Of a stretch of DNA of 29,738 nucleotides, positions 1-4,878 are shown piece by piece. Source of the DNA: a virus. The notes under the pieces were generated by a model. It had not been told where the DNA came from. It did no database searches and saw only the letters and a list, made by a program, of their open reading frames with translations. The stretch covers positions 1 through 29,738 of IMG/VR virus record IMGVR_UViG_3300044966_000229. One strand, 5' to 3'. Made by a program: the position numbers and the translations under genes. Every line of letters begins with the position of its first letter. Within the stretch, counting starts at the first letter, position 1.

Positions 1-156
1 TTTGCGCGGGCCTTGGAAATGTTCGAGCGGCGTACCTTTCTCGCCCCACGGGAATGTCAGCAATACGAAAGCTAACGGGTCATCCTTGATCGACGGCGAC
101 CACAGCCGCGTCATCAATTCCATCTCTTCGGATGCGCTGTATATCGGTTGCTGCAT
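1..156 (-). CDS. terL: Terminase large subunit, N-terminal fragment
   Basis: The first 52 codons of a gene that leaves the window at its left edge. The N-terminus contains DDPLAFVLLTFPWGEKGTPL, followed by a HFQGPRK segment. This matches the lead-in of phage large terminases that precedes the ATPase domain. The Walker motifs and nuclease domain are outside the window. The start codon overlaps the stop of the 107-aa gene as TAATG, so translation is probably coupled. The family packages DNA into the procapsid as an ATP-driven motor and nuclease. The call rests on this short N-terminus plus the adjacent small terminase gene. Confidence 0.8.
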   Translation of the reverse strand, partial: MQQPIYSASEEMELMTRLWSPSIKDDPLAFVLLTFPWGEKGTPLEHFQGPRK

Positions 157-479
157 TAGCGTTTAGTCTTCTGAAAGTCCGCTATGTCTTTTTCCATCAG
201 CTTATGAATTGTCTGCTCACGCATCATTGCTTCTTCAGGTGTTTTGTATGACGGAAACTTAATGCCTGACTTTACCGCCAGCCGCACCGCTGTTGGGATG
301 TCGCGCTCTTGCCCATGCCAGTATGTCGGTATCAAAGTCTCGCCTTGCGGCAAACCTACGACAGCGCCTTTAAACGTAGTCAAACTGCCGTCAGCGTTCT
401 TCTGATACATTCCCGTCGCTAAGTTCCGACGGTGGTATTCTAAAACTTCCTGTTCTTCCGGCGTCAATTTGTCTGGCAT
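156..479 (-). CDS. Conserved hypothetical protein between terS and terL
   Basis: A 107-aa protein of unknown function, soluble and charged, with no membrane segment. A central YWHGQERDIPTAVRLA segment and a helical, lysine-rich C-terminus are the visible features. The ATG is preceded by a strong ribosome-binding site (GAGGAAG, six bases upstream). This supports the long start even though it makes the gene overlap terS by 89 nt in another frame. Its end overlaps the terL start as TAATG. The position suggests a packaging or head-assembly accessory role, but that is inference from context. Confidence 0.8.
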   Translation of the reverse strand: MPDKLTPEEQEVLEYHRRNLATGMYQKNADGSLTTFKGAVVGLPQGETLIPTYWHGQERDIPTAVRLAVKSGIKFPSYKTPEEAMMREQTIHKLMEKDIADFQKTKR

Positions 480-900
480 AGTTTTCTTCCTCTATCTGGG
501 GTACTTCAGCGTACGTCCCTTCGATGACGCGCTGCTGTGCCTTTTCCAGCGCGCCTGTAATACTAATCTGTTGGTCGATGTTCACGTCGATCTGCTGCTT
601 GGCTACCCAGCCATGCTGATGCTTGAGTATTTCCAGCGCAGCCTTGCTGTCGCCATCGCGCGCCGCTTCGTACATGGTCTTGGCCGCGGTGTATTCGCCG
701 TCGGTGCGCCCTTTGATCTCAGCCATCTCGACCAGCGGGTCGGCCTCGGCCAGCAAGCGGTATTGGCGCGGGGTTAATCCAGCGGCCATAGCGAGGCTGT
801 CGCCCTTCAGTCCGTAGCGCGCGGCTTCATAGATTGCCTCTAACCGCGCCTCGGTGGCTTGCGTGCGCTCAGGTGTAAATGGCAGTGAGTAAAATGTCAT
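391..900 (-). CDS. terS: Terminase small subunit (probable)
   Basis: A 169-aa protein with an N-terminal helix-turn-helix-like part (GLKGDSLAMAAGLTPRQYR) and a helical middle (AAKTMYEAARDGDSKAALEI, then LKHQHGW). This is the pattern of phage small terminases, which bind pac or cos DNA and feed the large subunit. I chose ATG 900 because a sigma70-like -10 box ends eight bases upstream, which fits a leaderless message, and because the extra residues of the longer frame look non-coding. The alternative is GTG 978 (195 aa), which has a G-rich purine tract 11 bases upstream. No ribosome-binding site precedes ATG 900. The end overlaps the next gene by 89 nt. Confidence 0.8.
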   Translation of the reverse strand: MTFYSLPFTPERTQATEARLEAIYEAARYGLKGDSLAMAAGLTPRQYRLLAEADPLVEMAEIKGRTDGEYTAAKTMYEAARDGDSKAALEILKHQHGWVAKQQIDVNIDQQISITGALEKAQQRVIEGTYAEVPQIEEENYARQIDAGRTGSFRIPPSELSDGNVSEER

Positions 901-907
901 TGCGCGT

Positions 908-936
908 ACTATAGTGTGTTGCAAACCATATTGCAA
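908..936 (-). promoter_or_regulatory. Sigma70-like promoter for terS operon, probably leaderless
   Basis: Read on the minus strand: -35 TTGCAA, a 17-bp spacer, then -10 TATAGT. The -10 box is followed by seven bases (ACGCGCA) and then the terS ATG. Transcription would therefore start at or next to the A of the start codon. A second TTGCAA lies inside the spacer. The hexamers are seen directly. Promoter activity and leaderless initiation are inferred. Confidence 0.55.
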
Positions 937-989
937 AAAAAATAAAAATTGTTTGCGATAGGTGCCCGGAACAGTCACGCGGCCACCGG

Positions 990-1008
990 CCCTCCCCCTC
1001 CCCCCTCC
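990..1008 (-). other. G-rich polypurine tract upstream of terS
   Basis: On the minus strand this reads GGAGGGGGGAGGGGGAGGG, with three runs of three or more G. It could form a G-quadruplex (two-tetrad, or intermolecular), act as a packaging signal near terS, or be an overstrong ribosome-binding site for the alternative GTG start at 978. None of these can be decided from sequence alone. Confidence 0.4.
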
Positions 1009-1062
1009 AGCCTGCCAGCGTTCCGGCTTTGTTCTATCGCGCAGATTTTGGAATGACCTTTT

Positions 1063-1200
1063 GCTTTACGTTTACGTCAACGTAAAGAAAAACACATTCG
1101 GCTGGCTGGCTATGCTGCGATGCAACATTTTGTTGGGCGGTCTGGGTCATGATTGCGCAGGTCATGATGCGTGGGTCATGACGCTTTACGTTAACGTCAA
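1063..1200. repeat. Pair of 18-bp dyad repeats (GCTTTACGTTWACGTCAA)
   Basis: GCTTTACGTTTACGTCAA at 1063-1080 and GCTTTACGTTAACGTCAA at 1183-1200 differ at one base. The first extends into an inverted repeat with 9-bp arms (CTTTACGTT ... AACGTAAAG, 1064-1087). The second is a 20-bp near-perfect palindrome with one mismatch (1183-1202). The spacing is 120 bp. Such dyads are typical binding sites for a dimeric DNA-binding protein. No candidate protein is identifiable here. Confidence 0.75.
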
Positions 1201-1530
1201 GCATGAGAACAAACTGCGCAGGTGTATTACGTGGGCAATACGCACTGGGCAATCTGGGTCATCTGTTTCCAGTCGCCCAGAAATATACACGTTCTAACCA
1301 TATAGGTTATATTTTTCATATCTCTGTTAAATAACAAACCATAACCCAGAACGCCCAGTTTCCTCCAAGACCCGTGCATTTGAGCCGTTTATTTCTGGGC
1401 AATTTATATCGAAACCATGACCCAGCCAATGACCCAGTTTTTGACCTGTTTTGCCCAGCCTTTCACAACAAAATCCTGAGATCTCGAAACTGGGCAATTT
1501 CTGGGTCATTACTGGGTCATTCTGGGTCAT
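1142..1530. repeat. Iteron-like array, consensus CTGGG(TC/CA)AT
   Basis: CTGGGTCAT occurs at 1142, 1254, 1501, 1512 and 1522, and inverted (ATGACCCAG) at 1417 and 1429. CTGGGCAAT occurs at 1245, 1395 and 1490. Near matches lie at 1171 and 1231 (GTGGG forms) and inverted at 1275, 1341, 1352 and 1451. That is about 16 sites in 390 bp, in both orientations, flanking an AT-rich stretch at about 1281-1345. The last three copies are spaced 11 and 10 bp, about one helical turn. The pattern resembles iterons of a replication origin or a cluster of regulator sites. The spacing is irregular and the units are too short for CRISPR. Confidence 0.7.
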
Positions 1531-1598
1531 TTGGGATTTTGGAACAGAAACAGAACAGAACCAGAACCTTTTAAGACTCGACCCTTTTCCATACTAAC

Positions 1599-1654
1599 CT
1601 ACCCTCAAACTCAAATCGCGCTGTATGAGGCTTAAAATCGGTTTTAGAGGGTAG
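1599..1654. repeat. Inverted repeat CTACCCTC ... GAGGGTAG
   Basis: Perfect 8-bp arms at 1599-1606 and 1647-1654 are separated by 40 bp, upstream of the first plus-strand gene. The loop is too long for a terminator. It may be an operator-like site for the early operon or may be chance. Confidence 0.3.
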
Positions 1655-1778
1655 TGCCGAAATGCCACATATTTTAGTGCAAATCCGGAAAATCGACATC
1701 GCCCTATAAAATAGTGTCTTGAATATACCCTCATTTGGGTTCATTACGGGCGCTCAATCAATAAAGGAGTGAGTGATT

Positions 1779-2129
1779 ATGTATGCTTTACCAGCCAACC
1801 CGACAGCCCGCGACATCATTGAGCGGTCGATAGTCTGCCATGATGAAACATTCCGCGCAGCCCTAATTCAACAGGCAGAAGTGCACGATACGTCTGCCAT
1901 GCTTACACCTAACGAAAGAGCGCGCCAAGGCGCTATGGCGTCATTTAAGGCCTGCTTGAGCGCATACGACATTATAGGGCGCGACGATATGACACCTTAT
2001 GAAAAGGCGCTCTTTATCGGCTCTGATTGCGGCACAATGGTAATTGCGCTCAATATCGCCTGTAAGTTGCAATGCCTGCCTCCTCATATTCGGACGCAAG
2101 CTGCAATCGCATGGGGAGAGGCAGCCTAA
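1779..2129 (+). CDS. Hypothetical protein, first gene of the plus-strand small-gene operon
   Basis: A 116-aa protein that I do not recognise. It is mostly helical by composition, with no membrane segment or metal-binding cluster. ATG 1779 is chosen over an in-frame GTG at 1773 because AAAGGAG then lies nine bases upstream of the ATG, but only three upstream of the GTG. It opens the operon downstream of the repeat region. The stop is followed immediately by the first copy of the 67-bp intercistronic element. Confidence 0.75.
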   Translation: MYALPANPTARDIIERSIVCHDETFRAALIQQAEVHDTSAMLTPNERARQGAMASFKACLSAYDIIGRDDMTPYEKALFIGSDCGTMVIALNIACKLQCLPPHIRTQAAIAWGEAA

Positions 2130-2131
2130 CG

Positions 2132-2199
2132 CCATATTAGCCGCGCAGCCACCCCTGCGCGGCCTTTATGGCGCTAGTGCCAACAACAGGAGTGAGTGA
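2132..2199 (+). repeat. Intercistronic element, copy 1 (two dyads plus ribosome-binding site)
   Basis: About 67 bp repeated almost exactly at 3231-3297. It contains a perfect 8-bp stem, CCGCGCAG (2141-2148) and CTGCGCGG (2155-2162), with a six-base loop. A second near-palindrome, TGGCGCTAGTGCCA, follows, and then the GGAGTGAGTG ribosome-binding site of the next gene. There is no U-tract after the hairpin, so it is more likely an mRNA processing or stability element than a terminator. Confidence 0.8.
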
Positions 2200-2201
2200 C
2201 C

Positions 2202-2513
2202 ATGACAATTACCGCATTACAATACGCCACCCGTCACGAAGCGCGGATTGCCCGTAAAATCGTCAAGGATGCCTTGGCGAAGGGTTGGACTGTTTCCGTT
2301 TATGATGGTGAAGAATGGACTGTGAAGCGCAGCGCCGACAGTCGCGCAATACTAGATGCCTTGTGCACCACCGACAGCGATGTCCTGCACATGCGCGATG
2401 CCTCTGACCAGCCTGTCGGCAACATTTGGCTCGTATGGGGCAATGACGAAGATGTCATTAGCGACCACACCGACAGCGAGGCAATGGCCGACTTTATGGC
2501 TGGCCGTTACTAA
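2202..2513 (+). CDS. Conserved phage protein of unknown function
   Basis: A 103-aa protein. The segments LAKGWTVSVYDGEEWTVKRS and ISDHTD resemble a widespread unnamed phage protein family that I recall only as hypothetical. ATG 2202 has AGGAG nine bases upstream, while the GTG at 2196 is too close to it. The gene directly follows copy 1 of the intercistronic element. It looks soluble and probably alpha/beta. Function is unknown. Confidence 0.8.
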   Translation: MTITALQYATRHEARIARKIVKDALAKGWTVSVYDGEEWTVKRSADSRAILDALCTTDSDVLHMRDASDQPVGNIWLVWGNDEDVISDHTDSEAMADFMAGRY

Positions 2514-2537
2514 TCAATTCAACAGGAGTGAGATCCC

Positions 2538-2732
2538 ATGAAAAACACCGAAAGCTATTACGAAGTATCCGCCGATTGGCTCAAAGCCTGTGGCTTGGGG
2601 AATGGCGAAGCAGCGCAAGCGTTTCCTGTTGTCCGCTCATACATGGCTGGGCATCTGCCGATGGTAGTCGTTCGGCTTGATAATGGCCGCGAATGGGAAG
2701 TGATTGCATCATGGCGCGGACGTTATGTCTGA
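2538..2732 (+). CDS. Hypothetical protein
   Basis: A 64-aa unrecognised protein with mixed composition and no membrane segment. It ends in an aromatic and arginine-rich stretch (REWEVIASWRGRYV). The start is supported by AGGAGTGAG ending about seven bases before the ATG. A hairpin built from the same 8-bp arms as the neighbouring repeats follows the stop. Confidence 0.7.
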   Translation: MKNTESYYEVSADWLKACGLGNGEAAQAFPVVRSYMAGHLPMVVVRLDNGREWEVIASWRGRYV

Positions 2733-2739
2733 TTTTATC

Positions 2740-2764
2740 CTGCGCGGTGCAGCTCGCCGCGCAG
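2740..2764 (+). repeat. Intercistronic hairpin with the same arms in inverted order
   Basis: CTGCGCGG (2740-2747) and CCGCGCAG (2757-2764) form a perfect 8-bp stem with a nine-base loop. These are the same arm sequences as at 2141-2162 and 3240-3261 but in swapped order. The CTTTT after it is a weak U-tract. The next gene's GGAGTGAGTG site follows at once. Confidence 0.7.
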
Positions 2765-2788
2765 ACCTTTTCAACTGGAGTGAGTGAA

Positions 2789-3004
2789 ATGACAAATACC
2801 TTCAACATCGGTGACCGCGTTATGGCCCGTATATTTGGCAGCGAATATTATCCCGCGACTGTTGTCAGTCCTGTGGGCTGGTATTTTATCCCGTCAATGT
2901 GCTATCCCGTAGAGTTTGACCGCAAGCCTGTCACCGCAAGCGGCACATTAAACAGCCGCCGCGTCACAGTCCTAAAATGTGACGTAAAGGCGGTGCAAGC
3001 ATGA
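2789..3004 (+). CDS. Hypothetical protein
   Basis: A 71-aa protein, beta-rich by composition. The opening (FNIGDRVMARIFGSEYYPAT) resembles the first strands of SH3- or Tudor-like barrels, which often begin with a GDRV motif. That is only a fold suggestion. ATG 2789 is chosen because GGAGTGAG precedes it; the longer frame back to 2693 runs through the previous gene and the hairpin. The end overlaps the next gene as ATGA. Confidence 0.7.
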   Translation: MTNTFNIGDRVMARIFGSEYYPATVVSPVGWYFIPSMCYPVEFDRKPVTASGTLNSRRVTVLKCDVKAVQA

Positions 3005-3228
3005 CGCAGACAGTTTCACAAGATTATCTTGACGGCATCAGCGAGGGCCGCGCCATTCTGAAAGCATGGAAAGCGGAGGGCATGGCCGATACGGACTTGC
3101 CAGCCCTCGCACAAGCGCACCTTGACAACATAAAGCGCACGGCGCGTTCATTTGACGCGCAATCGCCGGTCGGCCAACTGTTGCGCGGAGAGCGCGACTT
3201 TTGGCGCAACAAATTAAAGCAACGCTAA
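3001..3228 (+). CDS. Hypothetical helical protein
   Basis: A 75-aa protein that starts inside the stop of the previous gene (ATGA), so it is probably translationally coupled. Its composition is strongly helical and charged. It ends with a basic RDFWRNKLKQR tail. No known motif is visible. The second copy of the 67-bp intercistronic element follows it. Confidence 0.7.
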   Translation: MTQTVSQDYLDGISEGRAILKAWKAEGMADTDLPALAQAHLDNIKRTARSFDAQSPVGQLLRGERDFWRNKLKQR

Positions 3229-3230
3229 CA

Positions 3231-3297
3231 CCATATTAGCCGCGCAGCTATCCCTGCGCGGCATTTATGGCGCTAGTGCCAACAACGGAGTGAGTGA
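3231..3297 (+). repeat. Intercistronic element, copy 2
   Basis: Near-identical to 2132-2199, with only a few substitutions and one short deletion. The stem is CCGCGCAG (3240-3247) with CTGCGCGG (3254-3261). The changes CCACCC to CTATCC fall in the loop and leave both arms intact, which fits selection on the hairpin. It ends in GGAGTGAGTG upstream of the next gene. Confidence 0.8.
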
Positions 3298-3298
3298 A

Positions 3299-3472
3299 AT
3301 GGAATATTTGACGCAAACAGAAGCAGCGTATCTTGCGGGCATATTGGCTGGTGAACAATCCACCGACACCCACGTCAATAATGAGCGCGACCGGCTGATA
3401 GCCAAATTGTTACGCCTTAAGATGTGGGCAGAAAAAGAGGATGCTGCCCGCGCACGTCTAAACGCGCTTTAA
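3299..3472 (+). CDS. Hypothetical helical protein
   Basis: A 57-aa unrecognised protein. It is helical and ends in a charged segment (KMWAEKEDAARARLNAL). ATG 3299 is chosen over the upstream GTG because GGAGTGAG then sits at normal distance. It directly follows copy 2 of the intercistronic element. Confidence 0.7.
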   Translation: MEYLTQTEAAYLAGILAGEQSTDTHVNNERDRLIAKLLRLKMWAEKEDAARARLNAL

Positions 3473-3495
3473 TCAACCAACAGGAGTGAGAAACT

Positions 3496-3744
3496 ATGAC
3501 ATTTGTTACACAAGCAATCGAAACCAAATACCTTGGCGCGACCAATGCCAAGGGTGGACGCATCAAAGCTACCGCATGGGGTGGCAGCATTACGTTGCCA
3601 TACGACCATGCGTTAGACGTTCAAGGCAATCATAAGGCCGCCGCTGACGCCCTAATCGCTAAATTAGGTTGGACTGGCACATTCGCACAAGGCGCAAACG
3701 TCAAAGGCGATGGTTACTATTTCGTCAATGTGGAGGGCGCATAA
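3496..3744 (+). CDS. Conserved small phage protein
   Basis: An 82-aa protein with the segments TQAIETKYLGATNAKGGRIK and ITLPYDHALD. I recognise these as a widespread unnamed phage protein type. It is likely beta-rich with a helix that includes AAADALIAKLGW. AGGAGTGAG precedes the ATG. Function is unknown. Confidence 0.8.
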   Translation: MTFVTQAIETKYLGATNAKGGRIKATAWGGSITLPYDHALDVQGNHKAAADALIAKLGWTGTFAQGANVKGDGYYFVNVEGA

Positions 3745-3745
3745 C

Positions 3746-3943
3746 ATGACACACGCACGACAATGCACCGCTTGCGGCGCTGGCATGAACGAGGGCTACG
3801 TTATCAACGGCGGCTGTGACCATTATTGCTCTGACGATTGCCTACCCATGACAGAGGCCGAATTCGAAGAGCTTTACGATGATGGCGAGGGCGATAGCTA
3901 CTGGACTGAATGGGAAGAAGAAGAGGAGGGCGCAGACGCATGA
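3746..3943 (+). CDS. Small zinc-ribbon-like protein with acidic tail
   Basis: A 65-aa protein with cysteines arranged CTACGAGMNEGYV then CDHYCSDDC, a plausible zinc-binding knuckle. A very acidic C-terminus rich in Glu and Asp follows. The acidic tail could mimic DNA or bind a basic protein, but no function is known. ATG 3746 is preceded by GGAGGGCG. The stop overlaps the next gene as ATGA. Confidence 0.75.
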   Translation: MTHARQCTACGAGMNEGYVINGGCDHYCSDDCLPMTEAEFEELYDDGEGDSYWTEWEEEEEGADA

Positions 3944-4038
3944 CCGACAATCAACTGAACCTAGCAATCCGCTTGGGCCTATTCGCCCTAATCGTGATTG
4001 TGGCCAACTACTACAAATATACCGGAGGCGCATCATGA
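3940..4038 (+). CDS. 32-aa single-pass membrane microprotein
   Basis: The translation begins MTDNQLNLAIRLG, then has a hydrophobic stretch (LFALIVIVANYY) and a short polar tail. This is one predicted transmembrane segment. The ATG overlaps the previous stop as ATGA, with GGAGGG upstream. Its own stop overlaps the next gene as ATGA. Function is unknown. It is the first of four small hydrophobic genes in this stretch. Confidence 0.6.
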   Translation: MTDNQLNLAIRLGLFALIVIVANYYKYTGGAS

Positions 4039-4124
4039 TAACGCACATCATCATCAACGCATTTTTCTGGGGCGTCCTTGCCCTATCGGTTTACGCAATC
4101 ATTAAAACAGTGAGAGGAGCATAA
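4035..4124 (+). CDS. 29-aa single-pass membrane microprotein
   Basis: The core is IIINAFFWGVLALSVYAIIK, a clear membrane segment, followed by a basic TVRGA end. GGAGG lies upstream and the start overlaps the previous stop as ATGA. Size and topology allow a role as a small membrane effector or superinfection factor, but nothing in the sequence decides this. Confidence 0.6.
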   Translation: MITHIIINAFFWGVLALSVYAIIKTVRGA

Positions 4125-4125
4125 A

Positions 4126-4374
4126 ATGACAAACGACATATTCCGGACAGTGCGGGAACTACTCGAAAACCGCGATTGCGTCCTAATGGGCAACGCCGTT
4201 AACACTGAGGGCAAGTTATATGACGACAGCGTCAAGAACCTTCACGCATTGGATATGCTGGAGCCGTCCCTGCGCGGCCTTGTGAACGTATGCGTGGAAA
4301 GCGGCATGGAGTGTGCCGAATTGTATGAAGTCATTGGCCTAATCGGCTTGGAGGGTGAACAACATGAAATATGA
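4126..4374 (+). CDS. Hypothetical protein
   Basis: An 82-aa acidic, helical protein with no recognised motif. It has two cysteines near residues 68 and 72 but no clear metal site. AGAGGAGC precedes the ATG, which lies directly after the stop of the 29-aa gene. It overlaps the next gene by 11 nt. Confidence 0.7.
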   Translation: MTNDIFRTVRELLENRDCVLMGNAVNTEGKLYDDSVKNLHALDMLEPSLRGLVNVCVESGMECAELYEVIGLIGLEGEQHEI

Positions 4375-4615
4375 CCGTAACTATTTTCGGATGCTAGATG
4401 ATGACGGCCTAATCAATGAAGGCCGCGACAGCATGGACGAATTGGCAATTGTATTGGCTGACCGCCTAGCGGATTTGGTGGGCGTTGAAGAACAACTAGA
4501 GGAAGCAAAAGCCGAGATGCTCGAACTGACTAATTTGTGCGCGCATCTGCGCGAAGAATTAGAGGCCTTGCAAGCGCATATGGACGCGACACGCGGCTAT
4601 GGCCCTGATGAATGA
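4364..4615 (+). CDS. Coiled-coil protein
   Basis: An 83-aa protein whose C-terminal two thirds (about residues 33-75) form a heptad-like, Leu/Glu-rich coiled coil (VEEQLEEAKAEMLELTN and on to LREELEALQAHM). It probably oligomerises. ATG 4364 is chosen because GGAGGG lies eight bases upstream; the GTG at 4355 lies inside that motif. Function is unknown. Confidence 0.7.
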   Translation: MKYDRNYFRMLDDDGLINEGRDSMDELAIVLADRLADLVGVEEQLEEAKAEMLELTNLCAHLREELEALQAHMDATRGYGPDE

Positions 4616-4671
4616 CGGCCCTGTTGGCAGGAGCCGCCCTATTCCTATTGACCTTATTATTAGAGGATTGA
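4612..4671 (+). CDS. Possible 19-aa membrane microprotein
   Basis: The translation is MTALLAGAALFLLTLLLED, a single hydrophobic helix. The ATG overlaps the previous stop as ATGA and there is no ribosome-binding site of its own, so expression would depend on coupling. It fills the gap to the next gene exactly. Confidence is low because of its length. Confidence 0.4.
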   Translation: MTALLAGAALFLLTLLLED

Positions 4672-4674
4672 CCA

Positions 4675-4878
4675 ATGGACCAATATCAAATCGCAATCGT
4701 TGCGCTGTTAGCCATGCAAGCCGTGACGCTGTGCTTGCTATGGATAACGCATAAAGACCGCCAGTTATGGCAAGCCATATGGACAGCGACAGCCGCTGAA
4801 TTACTATTCTGGAAGCGCAACGCCGTCCTGCGCGACCCTAAAACTGGCAAATATGTCAAGAAAGCGAAGCGGCCATGA
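4675..4878 (+). CDS. Small membrane protein with basic tail
   Basis: A 67-aa protein with an N-terminal transmembrane segment (IVALLAMQAVTLCLLWI), a helical middle, and a basic C-terminus (DPKTGKYVKKAKRP) that should face the cytoplasm. GAGGA precedes the ATG. It overlaps the next gene as ATGA. The layout resembles small phage membrane proteins of unknown role. Confidence 0.7.
   Translation: MDQYQIAIVALLAMQAVTLCLLWITHKDRQLWQAIWTATAAELLFWKRNAVLRDPKTGKYVKKAKRP

Larger units (their letters stand above)
937..1778. other. Long non-coding region between divergent operons
   Basis: About 840 bp with no convincing gene, lying between the start of the minus-strand packaging operon and the start of the plus-strand early operon. 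Open frames across it have repetitive, low-quality translations produced by the DNA repeats. It contains a G-rich tract, two 18-bp dyads, an array of CTGGG-type repeats flanking an AT-rich stretch (about 1281-1345), and an inverted repeat near 1600-1654. A TATAAA at 1705-1710 could be a -10 box for the early operon, but I see no good -35 partner. The layout resembles a replication origin or master control region. Confidence 0.7.

Noticed and set aside
909-916. T7-type promoter core CACTATAG upstream of terS
   Set aside because: Only a single match was noticed, no phage RNA polymerase gene is in the window, and the sequence is explained by the sigma70-like -10 box.
962-1297. Open frame of 111 codons on the plus strand with repeated LYVNVK
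   Set aside because: The repeated peptide is just the 18-bp DNA repeat read in frame twice. There is no ribosome-binding site and the opposite strand gives a similar artefact (DVNVK).
1327-1530. 67-codon minus-strand frame through the repeat array
   Set aside because: Its translation is made of the CTGGG repeats (MTQ, GHWLGHG). Composition is unlike a protein and no start signal is present.
1142-1530. CRISPR array
   Set aside because: Repeats are only 8-9 bp, in both orientations and irregularly spaced, with no unique spacers of constant length.
2693-2788. N-terminal extension of the 71-aa protein
   Set aside because: It overlaps the preceding gene and the intercistronic hairpin; the downstream ATG has a strong GGAGTGAG site.
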